Below, in pieces: positions 31,926 to 40,600 of a DNA stretch of 64,000 nucleotides. The translations under genes were made by a program, and so were the position numbers. Position 1 is the first letter of the stretch; each line of letters starts with the position of its first letter. The stretch is taken from the NCBI GenBank assembly GCA_905221605.1, contig CAJNDS010002105.1, positions 246,001 to 310,000 on the forward strand, given 5' to 3'. Source of the DNA: Symbiodinium natans. Lineage: Eukaryota > Sar > Dinophyceae > Suessiales > Symbiodiniaceae. The notes beneath the pieces were generated by a model. That model did not search any database. It worked only from the letters and a program-made list of their open reading frames with translations, and was not told where the DNA came from.

Positions 31926-33517
31926 CTGAGGAACTCGTGGTAGGCATGATGAACCGGGCTGCAGAGCTTGGGATCGGCACTGAGGATCCTGGCTTCCCGG
32001 TCGTGAGACTTGAGAAGTGGGTCCACCCCGAATATGTGCATGGAATTGCTTCGGGAGCCCCAGTTCCTTTGAAGGGGGCAGCAGTCTTGCGCGTCACGCT
32101 GCTGGAAGGCAGGACGGCGGACGATTGTCGCCCCAACACCGAAATTTTCGTGCGATGTAAAATCGCAGCCAGGGGCACGTCCGATTGGCACGGACTTATC
32201 CTCGGCGGCAGAGCGCTGGACTGCGCCGGAAGGATGGGCTTGGGATTCAGGCCGGGTCCCGACTTTCATGTCCTCGACACGCTGGGAATCAGGATGCCCA
32301 GATGTGAAGATCACAGTAGGACTCGGAAGGACAGGGCCTATGCCTTTGAAGCGCGGTTGTCAAGCCTGGACGACGCGTCATGCACCGAGCCTGGGGGCGG
32401 AAGTCGTGAGCTTCTCCGCTATGACGGGGAAGAGCCGCTCGAGCTCTCGCCAGGTGATGGGGTGCTGGTGCCAGTCGTGCGGGAGGCAGGAGTCTCCGCA
32501 GAGGGATCCCTGTCCGAGGTTGTGCTTCCGGTTGAGTGTGGAGTTGAGGCTGCGCCAGGTCTCTGGCCCACAGGAGAGGGTAAAGGGTTCGTTTTGCTTG
32601 CAGCCCAAGAGTGTGATCACTCTCTCCAGCCAGGCGAGGTTGTTGCGGAAGTGCGTTCCGGCCTCGTCAGCAGGCTTGTGGTTGTGGCGCGATTGAGACG
32701 GTGTTCGAGTCAGAGCCGTCTCCGCAGGCATGCGCGGATTGTGGGGTCGCCGTTGCTTCGGTTGACCATGACCCGTGCTTTGCTTGCGGGTCCGCGTCCA
32801 GGGCCGCGGCAAGAAGCTTCCAAGGTTGTTCCTCGTATACGCTTTGGGCGGCTGCGTACCGGCGCCAGGATCGGTGTGCTATCGGTCCTTGCTGCGGTGA
32901 CTGTTCTCGCTTCGGTGTGGGGCGGGAGCGGCCCGGTTGGGCGCCCTGTTGAGGAGCCTGGAGTGCTTACTTGCTTGGACCACCTTCCAAGCGTCGACAG
33001 CTGGTGGGAGGCGCCAGGTGGTTACGCGTCTGTGTGGGGTAGGCGCCCTGCGCAGAAGGACCTTGGGACCGTGGCGGTCGAGAAGGCGCCTTACGAAACG
33101 TGCTTGCTTCAGCGCGCAGGTGAGGCGTGGCGTCTTTGGGACACGAGGGATTTGCGTGTGGCGGAAAGCGTTGCGTGCAGCGATGAGGTTCCCGTCACTG
33201 AACGCCTCGCGGTCTTTAGGACGCGCAAGGGGCCACGCTGGGCTGGCTGGCGTGAGGGATCGGCCACGGCTGGAAGAGGCGCAAGTGACGCTGTGCGCCC
33301 AGCAGACGCGGTCGACACGGCGCGCTGCCCGAGCTATCATATCGTGGAGAGCTGGGACATCGATAAGATGATCGAGGAGCCTCCAACGGACTATTATTAT
33401 GAGCAGCTCGCGGCAGATATGCGCGCCCGGCACCCTAAGGCGTGCCCGCACCTCCTCGACCACCTCGTTTCCTATTCGTTCTCAAGGAGCGCATTTATTA
33501 ATAGAATTCGTGCGTAA
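31853..33517 (+). CDS. Protease-like domain and start of pol
   Basis: The region ECMRDGCAGANHVTEELVVG, followed by PVPLKGAAVLRVTLLEG and SDWHGLILGGRALD, fits a retropepsin: an active-site loop, a flap-side strand, and the hydrophobic I-L-G-x-x-x-L-D strand near the end. The active-site triplet reads Asp-Gly-Cys rather than Asp-Thr/Ser-Gly. A long Arg/Val-rich region follows with no domain I recognise. The last 40 codons (IDKMIEEPPTDYYYEQLAAD) lead into RT thumb sequence that resumes after an AT-rich insertion at 33484. Role: polyprotein cleavage, if active. Confidence 0.55.
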   Translation: MEPVQVLDRKVECMRDGCAGANHVTEELVVGMMNRAAELGIGTEDPGFPVVRLEKWVHPEYVHGIASGAPVPLKGAAVLRVTLLEGRTADDCRPNTEIFVRCKIAARGTSDWHGLILGGRALDCAGRMGLGFRPGPDFHVLDTLGIRMPRCEDHSRTRKDRAYAFEARLSSLDDASCTEPGGGSRELLRYDGEEPLELSPGDGVLVPVVREAGVSAEGSLSEVVLPVECGVEAAPGLWPTGEGKGFVLLAAQECDHSLQPGEVVAEVRSGLVSRLVVVARLRRCSSQSRLRRHARIVGSPLLRLTMTRALLAGPRPGPRQEASKVVPRIRFGRLRTGARIGVLSVLAAVTVLASVWGGSGPVGRPVEEPGVLTCLDHLPSVDSWWEAPGGYASVWGRRPAQKDLGTVAVEKAPYETCLLQRAGEAWRLWDTRDLRVAESVACSDEVPVTERLAVFRTRKGPRWAGWREGSATAGRGASDAVRPADAVDTARCPSYHIVESWDIDKMIEEPPTDYYYEQLAADMRARHPKACPHLLDHLVSYSFSRSAFINRIRA

Positions 33518-33824
33518 ACTTACAATTCTATTATTAAATCGCTTCCTTGTTCACTCCGTTCACTCCATTAATAACAGGTCTTTGGGGCAGTAAACCTTAA
33601 TATAATGAGTGACAGGGTGAATGAGGCCGTCTGGAAAGGACTTACAGGATGACACTCAATTTTCTAGTCTTTTCGCTCATTCACGAAGCAATTTCATGCG
33701 CTTCACTTATAAATTACTTCGTTTCATTCACTTTATTCTCTTCATACACGGGCTAACAATAAGATTAAAGGACGCCCGTGTACTCACTACGTTCTCTCTT
33801 CTTTATATTATCCCGAGAGAACGA
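33484..33824 (+). repeat. AT-rich stem-loop insertion inside pol
   Basis: About 340 bp, far more AT-rich than the element, splits the RT thumb coding sequence. It contains three inverted repeats: 33493-33508 with 33524-33539 (15 of 16 paired), 33617-33625 with 33675-33683 (9 of 9), and 33791-33798 with 33815-33822 (8 of 8). TCGTTCTC at 33476-33483 and its complement at 33817-33824 could be short terminal repeats. It may be a small inserted element or an intron-like structure. Confidence 0.6.
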
Positions 33825-33825
33825 G

Positions 33826-34077
33826 GGCCTAGATAAGTCAATCTTGTTTGGGTTCTCGTTTGGGATCAGTAAGGCCGAAGTTTGTGTCTCCAAAGGTAAG
33901 CTCCTAGGACACAACATTGGGCGGGACGGGAGTTCGCCTGACGAAGAGCGTTGTCAGGCGGTGATTGACTTTCCCCCGCTCTGGGAGAAGCTTCACATTC
34001 AGCAATTTTTGGGTTGCGCAAATTGGTTGCGCGGCTACCTGCCTGTTGAGTATATGGGCACGCAGCCAAGATTTTAG
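33826..34077 (+). CDS. RT thumb/connection segment
   Basis: The frame reads LDKSILFGFSFGISKAEVCV, then SKGKLLGHNIGRDGSSPDEE, then FPPLWEKLHIQQFLGCANWL. This matches the Ty3/gypsy segment that normally follows the YxDD palm: K-x-E/K-C, then F-L-G-H-x-x-x-x-x-G, then D-x-x-K-x-x-A-I, then the V-x-x-F-L-G-x-x-x-Y stretch. Here it lies about 5.8 kb upstream of the YVDD motif. A two-base change (TATAT at 34051-34055) moves the frame; coding continues in the next frame toward RNase H. Confidence 0.75.
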   Translation, partial: GLDKSILFGFSFGISKAEVCVSKGKLLGHNIGRDGSSPDEERCQAVIDFPPLWEKLHIQQFLGCANWLRGYLPVEYMGTQPRF

Positions 34078-34079
34078 GG

Positions 34080-35606
34080 CAGTGGCAGAAGCCAGGCGCC
34101 GTCTTTCCTGAAGGCGGGCTGGGCTCAGCCGCCACCGAGGGTTGCAAAGCCTTTAAAGCGATTAAGCGCATGATGCAGAACCGCATCAATTTGGCTACCT
34201 TCGATGAGGCCTCCGCTGCGGATGGGTCGTGTCCCCTTGAGCAGATCGCGGATGCGTCGGGCATCGCGGTAGGGGGCAGCGTCGTGCAGATGACACGTGA
34301 CTTGAGTCAGCTCAAAGTGCTTATGACGCACTCAAAGAGCTTGACCCCCGCGCAGCAAAACTGGCCGCCCTTGATACAGGAGGCGTTTGCCCAGCTCGAG
34401 GTAAAGCGGGCGACACGCCGCATGTTTGGCTCTATTCGGACTCTGTGTTGGACAGATCATGCCAACCTTACCCGAGCGCAAACGTCGGACATCGGAATGG
34501 ATCCGAAACTCGTCCGGTGGGTTGCGGAAATCCTTATGGATGGGTCCGAAATAAGGAGCCTTAGCGGTCGCTCAGCGACGCTGGGTGACAGTTTTAGCCG
34601 CAATCCCAAAGATCGGGATGCGCTCCTTGCGGCGAGGACGAAAGATCTCGAGGGCCTTTCGGGCCAACTCCGAGGTTTCGACCTGGACCAGTACCTCGGA
34701 GAGGGTACTGAGGGTGACGGACCCGTGCCCTGGGCGGTCGGCAACGACGCCGTCCCAGAGCCTGCGGGCCGTGTCCAGGCCGCGGCTGTGCCGATGTGCG
34801 TCGTCGCAGCCCTTCCGGTGCGCGTCATGGTTGTCTTTGACTACGCGCGTTGGAAAGAGCAGGACGCAGAGCTGACTGAAATCAGGCGCGTTTTTCAAGC
34901 GAGCCTCCCTGGAGTTTCTGTGGCTGTCAGGGGTTGTTGGGGTCCGTTTGAGGATACCGACGGGCTTGCCTCGCATTTTGATTGCGGGGCCGGCAGGCTC
35001 GCAGGGACCAAGAAGATCAAGCGGATCAGGGTCGACTTGCTTACTTCGTGTGCCAAGGTTCTTAGGGAAGCTTCGGGGTTTCGTCCGCAGTTCCTCGTAG
35101 GACTAGGGCAAGGCGGGCTTGTCACAGCCGTCCTTAGGTGGCCTTTGGTTGTTGAGCTCACGCTCCAAGCAAGGAACCTGCAGCGCAAGGAAGCCAGGGC
35201 TGTAGGAGAGGCTTGGGCAGGCATCAAGGCTATCTGGGCGGTGCGGCCACGCCTTTGGCGCACGCAGCAAGGCCACTTGGAAGTGGCCGAGGCTTGTCCG
35301 GAACTCAAGAAGGATTTTCCGGAGCCTCCCCTGCGAGGTTTTGGGATCGTAGGGAAGCAGGCATTGGGGGCGGAGGTTCTGCGGTCCTTGAGGCTGGACG
35401 CGGTTCGTTCCATTGATGATGCCAGCATTAGAGGGATGCTGGACGAACCGTCACGACCCCTCTGGGACCATGAGGGTCTGTGCATCTGCGGCAAGCGGAC
35501 CTACCTGTTTTCTCGCTGCCCCGCCTGCATCGAGAAAGAGGCAGTCGATATCTCGGTAGAGATAGCCGAGCGGGAGGAGCCCGAACCACTGCATATGGCA
35601 TGCTGA
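34080..35606 (+). CDS. RNase H, alpha/beta domain and zinc ribbon
   Basis: From 34080 the frame reads through a lead like ILGQWQKPGAVFPEGGLG to RNase H. Catalytic landmarks are in QIADASGIAVGG (first Asp), the Glu region WPPLIQEAFAQLEVKRA, and CWTDHANL (Asp). A second domain from about residue 215 has strands VRVMVVFDYARW and FLVGLGQGGLVTAVLRWPLV. The GLGQGG turn resembles the nucleophile elbow of alpha/beta hydrolases, but with Gln instead of Ser, so activity is doubtful. Near the end is CICGKRTYLFSRCPAC, a zinc ribbon. RNase H removes RNA from RNA-DNA hybrids during reverse transcription. Confidence 0.75.
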   Translation, partial: QWQKPGAVFPEGGLGSAATEGCKAFKAIKRMMQNRINLATFDEASAADGSCPLEQIADASGIAVGGSVVQMTRDLSQLKVLMTHSKSLTPAQQNWPPLIQEAFAQLEVKRATRRMFGSIRTLCWTDHANLTRAQTSDIGMDPKLVRWVAEILMDGSEIRSLSGRSATLGDSFSRNPKDRDALLAARTKDLEGLSGQLRGFDLDQYLGEGTEGDGPVPWAVGNDAVPEPAGRVQAAAVPMCVVAALPVRVMVVFDYARWKEQDAELTEIRRVFQASLPGVSVAVRGCWGPFEDTDGLASHFDCGAGRLAGTKKIKRIRVDLLTSCAKVLREASGFRPQFLVGLGQGGLVTAVLRWPLVVELTLQARNLQRKEARAVGEAWAGIKAIWAVRPRLWRTQQGHLEVAEACPELKKDFPEPPLRGFGIVGKQALGAEVLRSLRLDAVRSIDDASIRGMLDEPSRPLWDHEGLCICGKRTYLFSRCPACIEKEAVDISVEIAEREEPEPLHMAC

Positions 35607-36847
35607 GTGGGAAGATATGGAAGAAGAGCCATTCCATGAAGCTCAGCCTCGGCTCCCAGCACAAGGATCTTTCCAAGTGGGGCGATGTGAAGCCTTACTG
35701 GACCACGTGGGTGGTTAGAGAAGATGGTGCTGTGGTGGCGGGGCACAACTGCTCGCCCCTGAATGTGGTTCAGGGCGACATCGTCGTGCATTGGTCGTCA
35801 GTGGTGAACTGGCACGGCCACAGACATGTCGTGAATGAGCAGTGTGAAGTGCTATGGAGGTCTAATGGTAAAGAGGTTGCCTTAGACCCCTCCTTCGGCA
35901 AGCTGATAGCCCTTGTGGGTAGGGTTACTCAGGTCATTGGCTGGCGGGCAACCGGAGAAGCTTCGGATCCCCGCAGTTCTACCCGGCAGGCGTCAAGGGT
36001 CCTTGCTCAATTCTCTTCGTCCAACGAGGGCGTAGAAGGGCATTGGACCGCGGGCGCTATCAGTCGCGGGAAGAATGCCAATGAGTGCAAGCTGAAGGGT
36101 AGAGTTTTGGCGTTTATGGGTGAAGAGCACAAGGGCCCTGCAGTGGTTCTAGAGCTCGTTAGCCATAGCCCCATCCTGTGCATTTGGGACCATTCCTCAA
36201 CCAAGGTCAAGGTCGAGTTTAAGGGCGGTGTTCCGTCTTTGAGCCTGATCGCGGAGGAGGACGAAAATCGTCGTGAGCAGCTTGCGGTCGAGGCAAGGGA
36301 CGCGGCGAACATTTCGGAGTTCCGAGTCACGGGATCCCTTCGTACGGCGTGGTACGAGGGTCAGCGGCGCGATCCCTCATTGGCGGGCTCGATTCGCAAG
36401 CCAGAGCCGCCAATGGAGATATCCGGAGACGGGTTGCTCGAGCGCGAGGTGACCCTCAGGACGGGTCAAACCGTCGTTGTCCCAGTGGTTCCCAATGGGG
36501 CTGCGGGCGCGAATGGGGTGACCTGGCGCCGCGCTTGCTACAATTCAGTCCACTGTGGAGTCCTTGGGGCCCATAGGTCTGCTGAGGTTACCGTCAAGCT
36601 GCTAGAGAGGGCAGTCTGGTGGCCCGACTTAGAGAAAGATGTGCGGACCTGGGTCGCCAAGTGTCTCGCTTGCATTAAAGGCCGCTCTCGACCGACGAAG
36701 GTTGAAGCTCGTGCGGTCAAATGTGGCGCCGAGACATGCTGGCAGGAAGTCAGCGTGGACTGTGAAGGTCCGAACCGAGAGGACAGGGAGGGGCATCGCT
36801 TACGTACTTCGATTGTCTCAGTCATGCTGTCCTCCTCGAGCCGATGA
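35480..36847 (+). CDS. Integrase N-terminal region and first catalytic Asp
   Basis: The useful part starts near 35690 (KPYWTTWVVREDGAVVAG); before that, coding drifts between frames. The HHCC zinc domain is in VHCGVLGAHRS and WVAKCLACIKG, linked by WWPDLEKDV. The first catalytic Asp lies in EVSVDCEGP. A one-base loss near 36795 then sends coding to the frame of the next ORF (YFDCLSHAVLLEP). The middle of the ORF (VTQVIGWRATGEASDPRSS and following) is not recognised. Integrase joins element DNA to the chromosome. Confidence 0.75.
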   Translation: MHLRQADLPVFSLPRLHRERGSRYLGRDSRAGGARTTAYGMLSGKIWKKSHSMKLSLGSQHKDLSKWGDVKPYWTTWVVREDGAVVAGHNCSPLNVVQGDIVVHWSSVVNWHGHRHVVNEQCEVLWRSNGKEVALDPSFGKLIALVGRVTQVIGWRATGEASDPRSSTRQASRVLAQFSSSNEGVEGHWTAGAISRGKNANECKLKGRVLAFMGEEHKGPAVVLELVSHSPILCIWDHSSTKVKVEFKGGVPSLSLIAEEDENRREQLAVEARDAANISEFRVTGSLRTAWYEGQRRDPSLAGSIRKPEPPMEISGDGLLEREVTLRTGQTVVVPVVPNGAAGANGVTWRRACYNSVHCGVLGAHRSAEVTVKLLERAVWWPDLEKDVRTWVAKCLACIKGRSRPTKVEARAVKCGAETCWQEVSVDCEGPNREDREGHRLRTSIVSVMLSSSSR

Positions 36848-39800
36848 GGTCTCTGACTCATGCTGAAGTCAGGAGGGCGTTCGTGCGCTGTGCTTTTCGC
36901 AGCAGGACGATCCCGAGCCTCATCAGGTCGGATAGAGGGCCAGAGTTCAAGAATGCGCTCATGGCAGAACTCAGCGCTATGCTTGGGACCGAGTGGCGGT
37001 TCAGCGCGCCCTTGAGGCCTTGTGAGTTGGGCGCAAACGAGCGAGTCCACCAAGAAGTTCAAAAGGTGCTGGGGGCGGTCGTCAGGCAAGTCGGCGCCTC
37101 CCTTTCCGAAGCTTGGTCGGATTGGCTCGTGGTGGCGGAGTACGTCATAGATAACACTCCGGGACCCCACGGGTATACCCCGAGGGACCTAGAGCGGAGC
37201 TGGTCGCTCGCTCTACCACTTGAAAAGGACGTCCTGCGAGACGCCTTGCAGTTCGAACCCATCTCTGATTGGGCTCGGAGCCAGTTTAAGCAGTTCTCGG
37301 AACTAGCTGCTGCGGTCCGAGAGCACTGGACGCGGTCTTCAGAAGCGCGGGCGAAACTTGCAAATCGCCATAGGCGCACTGTGGACCTTAAGCCAGGCGA
37401 CCGAGTGGTCTGGAACGCTCCGAGGGCCCGTTCAGAGGGGGCGGGGCGTGTGCCTTGGAAACCGGGTCTGACCGGCCCCTGGCGCGTGTTGGAAGTCAAG
37501 GGCCACAGGCTCACCTTGGAGCCCGTGTCGATGGAGTCGGGGGGTACTTCTTCCGCCCGGCGCGGCCCGATGGAGGCGCACGCAGAAGACTGCATTCTTG
37601 TTCCTGCGGATGCAGATGGCGCGGAATCCCGCGAGCCGGTCGTCTTTGAGGACGATGGAACCGGCGGGGACGGCTCGTCTCGCCCCAGCTTAGGGCAACA
37701 GGTTCAAGGCGACGCCAAGCAAGTGGAGTTCACGCTGACCAGGCGCGGGAGGGACTTCGTCCTCCGCCTTGGCGACCGCATTGCCTATCGGGGTGTAGGT
37801 GGAGGCCCTAAGGTGTGCAGGTTAGGACGGGTTACGCAGGTAGATGCTGCCCGTGCGCAGGTCGGCGTGCACCGCTATCTCCCCGACGCCAGCGGGGTTC
37901 GCGTCAAATGGCGGCTTGCATTCATCGCCGAGGACGGTGCGCTCACGCTTTCAGAGGGGACTCGTCCGGCCCACGAAGCGGTTTCCGTCAGGGAGATCAT
38001 TTCCAAGATCGACCTGAACCGCGACGGCGTGCTTGCTGCAGCCTCGGCCAGAAAGTTGGACAAGGGAGCGTACTCGTTGCAGGACAGGACGCTCGAGAGA
38101 GCGTCTCGCGCCAGCACGGGTGTGCTCTCGATCCGAGAGGCCCTCGCGGACCTCTTGGTCGCGGAACCCCGCGTGTTGCAGCCTAGGGCTTCCCCAGAGT
38201 CGGGTGCTGTCGAGAGTTGGTTCCGGCAGTATTTCCTTGGAGGGGTTGCCGATGTCTTAGAGGTTGCTTGGGGTGACGCGGTCGTTTCCGACGCGGCTAG
38301 GAGGCACGGGTACAGGGTTGTTCCAGCTTTTGTGCAAGGCAAGCAGGCCTACGGGATCACCTGGAACCTGGCCGCAGAAGGGCACTTAGAGGCAATTAGC
38401 GGCGCTGTTTTGCGCGCAGAGCCGAAGGTGCTCGTGATTGGGCTTGAGGGCAAGAATGTGCCCCGAGCTTTCCTTCAGCTAGTCGTCCGGTGTGCGCAGG
38501 AACGCACGCGCGCGGGCGCCCACGTCGCGCTGCATTTGCAGGCACAAAAAGGCGAGTGGGAACCCTGGCGGCTAGAGGAGTGGGGCGCCTTGTTTGGGAC
38601 GCTCGCAGAGCCACGCTGGCCTTGGGCTTTCGTGCGGGCTGACATATGCCAGTTCGCGCGGGCCAGTGGCCGCGGCAACCTCGTTGAGAGCGGGGCCCTG
38701 TGGCTCGCCGATTTCAGCTTAGAATCGGTAGGTTTGAGGTGTAGTAGGCCGGATGCGTTAGGCGCAGTGCAGCACAAGCACGTTGGGCGCGCGCAAGCCG
38801 ACTACAACCTCATAGGGGCGGCTTTCTGCGCATCGCTCCAGGACCTTGGTCTGAGGGGCGCAGAAGAGCTGTGCACCGCTGCAGTTGAAAGCTTTCCAGC
38901 CACTGCGGGTGCGGATAGCGCCGCGGCTGCGCCACAGCCCTCTCCAGTCGTTCCCCTCCCGGACGTGCGCTCGGGCGAGGACCTCACGCCAGCAGAGCGT
39001 GCGGAGCTGGATAAGGAGGTGGATAAGTATGCCGCTGAGAAGGAAGCGTTTTGGCGAACCAAGGCGGACGCCAAGGACTGGGATTCCGTCCGGGCTGACC
39101 TTGAGGTCTATGCTCTTGCGGGCGAGAAGGTCGCGGAGGATCCTAGGCGCACCGAGGCCTATAGAGACCTCGTATGGTCGGGTTTGAAGATCGAGCCTGG
39201 ACCAACCAGACCAGGGCTGACCGATGCTGACATCGCAGCCGTCAGGGAGGTCGTACGGCGAAAGGCCGCTGGGTTCTGGGTGGAGGACACCACCAGGACC
39301 ACGGTGAAGTTCGCCCATGACTGCATTCCCACCGGGCCGCCGGTCTCGTCCCAGCCTCACAGTTTGAGGGGCGAGTCCGCGCAATGGGTCGACGACAAGC
39401 TTGAAGAAGAATGCAAGCGGGGTCAGTTGATCCGCGGCAGCTCGGCTTGGGGATCTGCGCCGTTTCCGACCAAGGAAATGCCCAGCTACAAGCGGCATAG
39501 GAAGCGACGCTTGGTGGTTGACTACCGCCGTGTGAATGCCCGAATTAAGCGCTCCACGTACTATTGTCGGCGGGGTAGCGATGTGCTCGCCGCCGCAGTA
39601 GGTTCGGTTTGGTATACCTTCGTGGATGCGGTTAGTGGGTTTAATCAAATTAGGAACACCAAGCGTGCTCGCGAGGTGTTGGCCATTGTGGCAAGATCAG
39701 GGAAATATCTCCCTGTCGGCCTCACCTTTGGCCCGATTAACGGCCCAGATGATTTCAACTTTGTGGTTGATAGGGCCTATGCCCCCGGCAGAGGTAGGCG

Positions 39801-40329
39801 CCTTAAGTATACTAAGGAGTGGATAGCCTACGTGGATGATCTTACTGTTAGGACGGGTAGGGTCATTGATGGGCAGTTTTTCACTGATGCCCAAGCCGAG
39901 GGGGCGGTGCGCGAAGCGTGCGCCAAAGGGGCAGTCGCAGCTCCGCAGAGCGCGTCGTCTGCTCTTGAAGCCTTAGGCGTTCGCGGTGCGCACAACACCA
40001 AGCGCGCGAACCATGACGCGGCGCGCTCAGACCAGAATCACCCCACGCGCGTTCTGATGCTCAGGATGTTGGGGCTGTTCGGGTGTTTCGGTGTTCAGGG
40101 CGGGTGTTTTTGGGGCGGGCCGTTTCCCAGGTCGCCGGTCTGCGGGCAGAAGGATTTTTCGTCGTTCGTTGCGTGCAGCTTCGTTCCTCTGTCTCGCAGC
40201 CAGTGTTTTGCAAGCAGGCCTAGAGGTTCGGTCCAAGGTCGAAGCAGAAGCCTTAGAAGCCTTAGAGCCCAGACCTTAAGGAAACTCCCCAAACCCCGCC
40301 GCAGCGGTTCAAGTGTGTTGCGAACCTAG
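36790..40329 (+). CDS. Integrase core, Rossmann-like domain and RT fingers/palm
   Basis: The integrase core continues with SLIRSDRGPEFKNALMAELS and ELGANERVHQ. Between that Asp and Glu are exactly 35 residues, the D-35-E spacing. A GPY/F-like module follows (WKPGLTGPWRVLEVKGHRL). From about 38200, VLEVAWGDAVVSDAARRHGY resembles motif I of a methyltransferase-type Rossmann fold, without visible catalytic residues. RT follows: RRLVVDYRRVNAR, WYTFVDAVSGFNQIR, LPVGLTFGPINGPDDF, and EWIAYVDDLTVRTG with YVDD at 39829-39840. After about 39950 no RT thumb follows; that part lies upstream at 33.8 kb. This is the polymerase catalytic half. Confidence 0.85.
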   Translation, partial: GASLTYFDCLSHAVLLEPMRSLTHAEVRRAFVRCAFRSRTIPSLIRSDRGPEFKNALMAELSAMLGTEWRFSAPLRPCELGANERVHQEVQKVLGAVVRQVGASLSEAWSDWLVVAEYVIDNTPGPHGYTPRDLERSWSLALPLEKDVLRDALQFEPISDWARSQFKQFSELAAAVREHWTRSSEARAKLANRHRRTVDLKPGDRVVWNAPRARSEGAGRVPWKPGLTGPWRVLEVKGHRLTLEPVSMESGGTSSARRGPMEAHAEDCILVPADADGAESREPVVFEDDGTGGDGSSRPSLGQQVQGDAKQVEFTLTRRGRDFVLRLGDRIAYRGVGGGPKVCRLGRVTQVDAARAQVGVHRYLPDASGVRVKWRLAFIAEDGALTLSEGTRPAHEAVSVREIISKIDLNRDGVLAAASARKLDKGAYSLQDRTLERASRASTGVLSIREALADLLVAEPRVLQPRASPESGAVESWFRQYFLGGVADVLEVAWGDAVVSDAARRHGYRVVPAFVQGKQAYGITWNLAAEGHLEAISGAVLRAEPKVLVIGLEGKNVPRAFLQLVVRCAQERTRAGAHVALHLQAQKGEWEPWRLEEWGALFGTLAEPRWPWAFVRADICQFARASGRGNLVESGALWLADFSLESVGLRCSRPDALGAVQHKHVGRAQADYNLIGAAFCASLQDLGLRGAEELCTAAVESFPATAGADSAAAAPQPSPVVPLPDVRSGEDLTPAERAELDKEVDKYAAEKEAFWRTKADAKDWDSVRADLEVYALAGEKVAEDPRRTEAYRDLVWSGLKIEPGPTRPGLTDADIAAVREVVRRKAAGFWVEDTTRTTVKFAHDCIPTGPPVSSQPHSLRGESAQWVDDKLEEECKRGQLIRGSSAWGSAPFPTKEMPSYKRHRKRRLVVDYRRVNARIKRSTYYCRRGSDVLAAAVGSVWYTFVDAVSGFNQIRNTKRAREVLAIVARSGKYLPVGLTFGPINGPDDFNFVVDRAYAPGRGRRLKYTKEWIAYVDDLTVRTGRVIDGQFFTDAQAEGAVREACAKGAVAAPQSASSALEALGVRGAHNTKRANHDAARSDQNHPTRVLMLRMLGLFGCFGVQGGCFWGGPFPRSPVCGQKDFSSFVACSFVPLSRSQCFASRPRGSVQGRSRSLRSLRAQTLRKLPKPRRSGSSVLRT

Positions 40330-40600
40330 GGTAGGTAGTCCCTCCCCGCGTTCGTGCCTGTGCACTGCGCCCCGCTGCGGATCGCGACCAGACCGCGCGG
40401 GAGCGACCGATCGGTCGCCCGGACCTTCGTGGTCAACCACAAGGCCCCGCCGCGGGCCGTGCCCTGGCCGCGCGGGAGCGGCTGCCTACCACTACTGCAC
40501 ACCGGCCCCTTGCAGCGGGCCGTGTCCTGGCCGCTCAAGGGCGCGTCAGGTTTTCCTCGCCCATCGGAGGTCCAGCAAAGCCGCGGGCCTCAGTGCCGCG

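Noticed and set aside
31361-32314. A 317-codon minus-strand ORF
   Set aside because: It is antisense to Gag and the protease-like domain and has no motif of its own.
38758-39648. A 296-codon minus-strand ORF
   Set aside because: It lies opposite the RT-coding strand; the plus strand carries conserved RT motifs.
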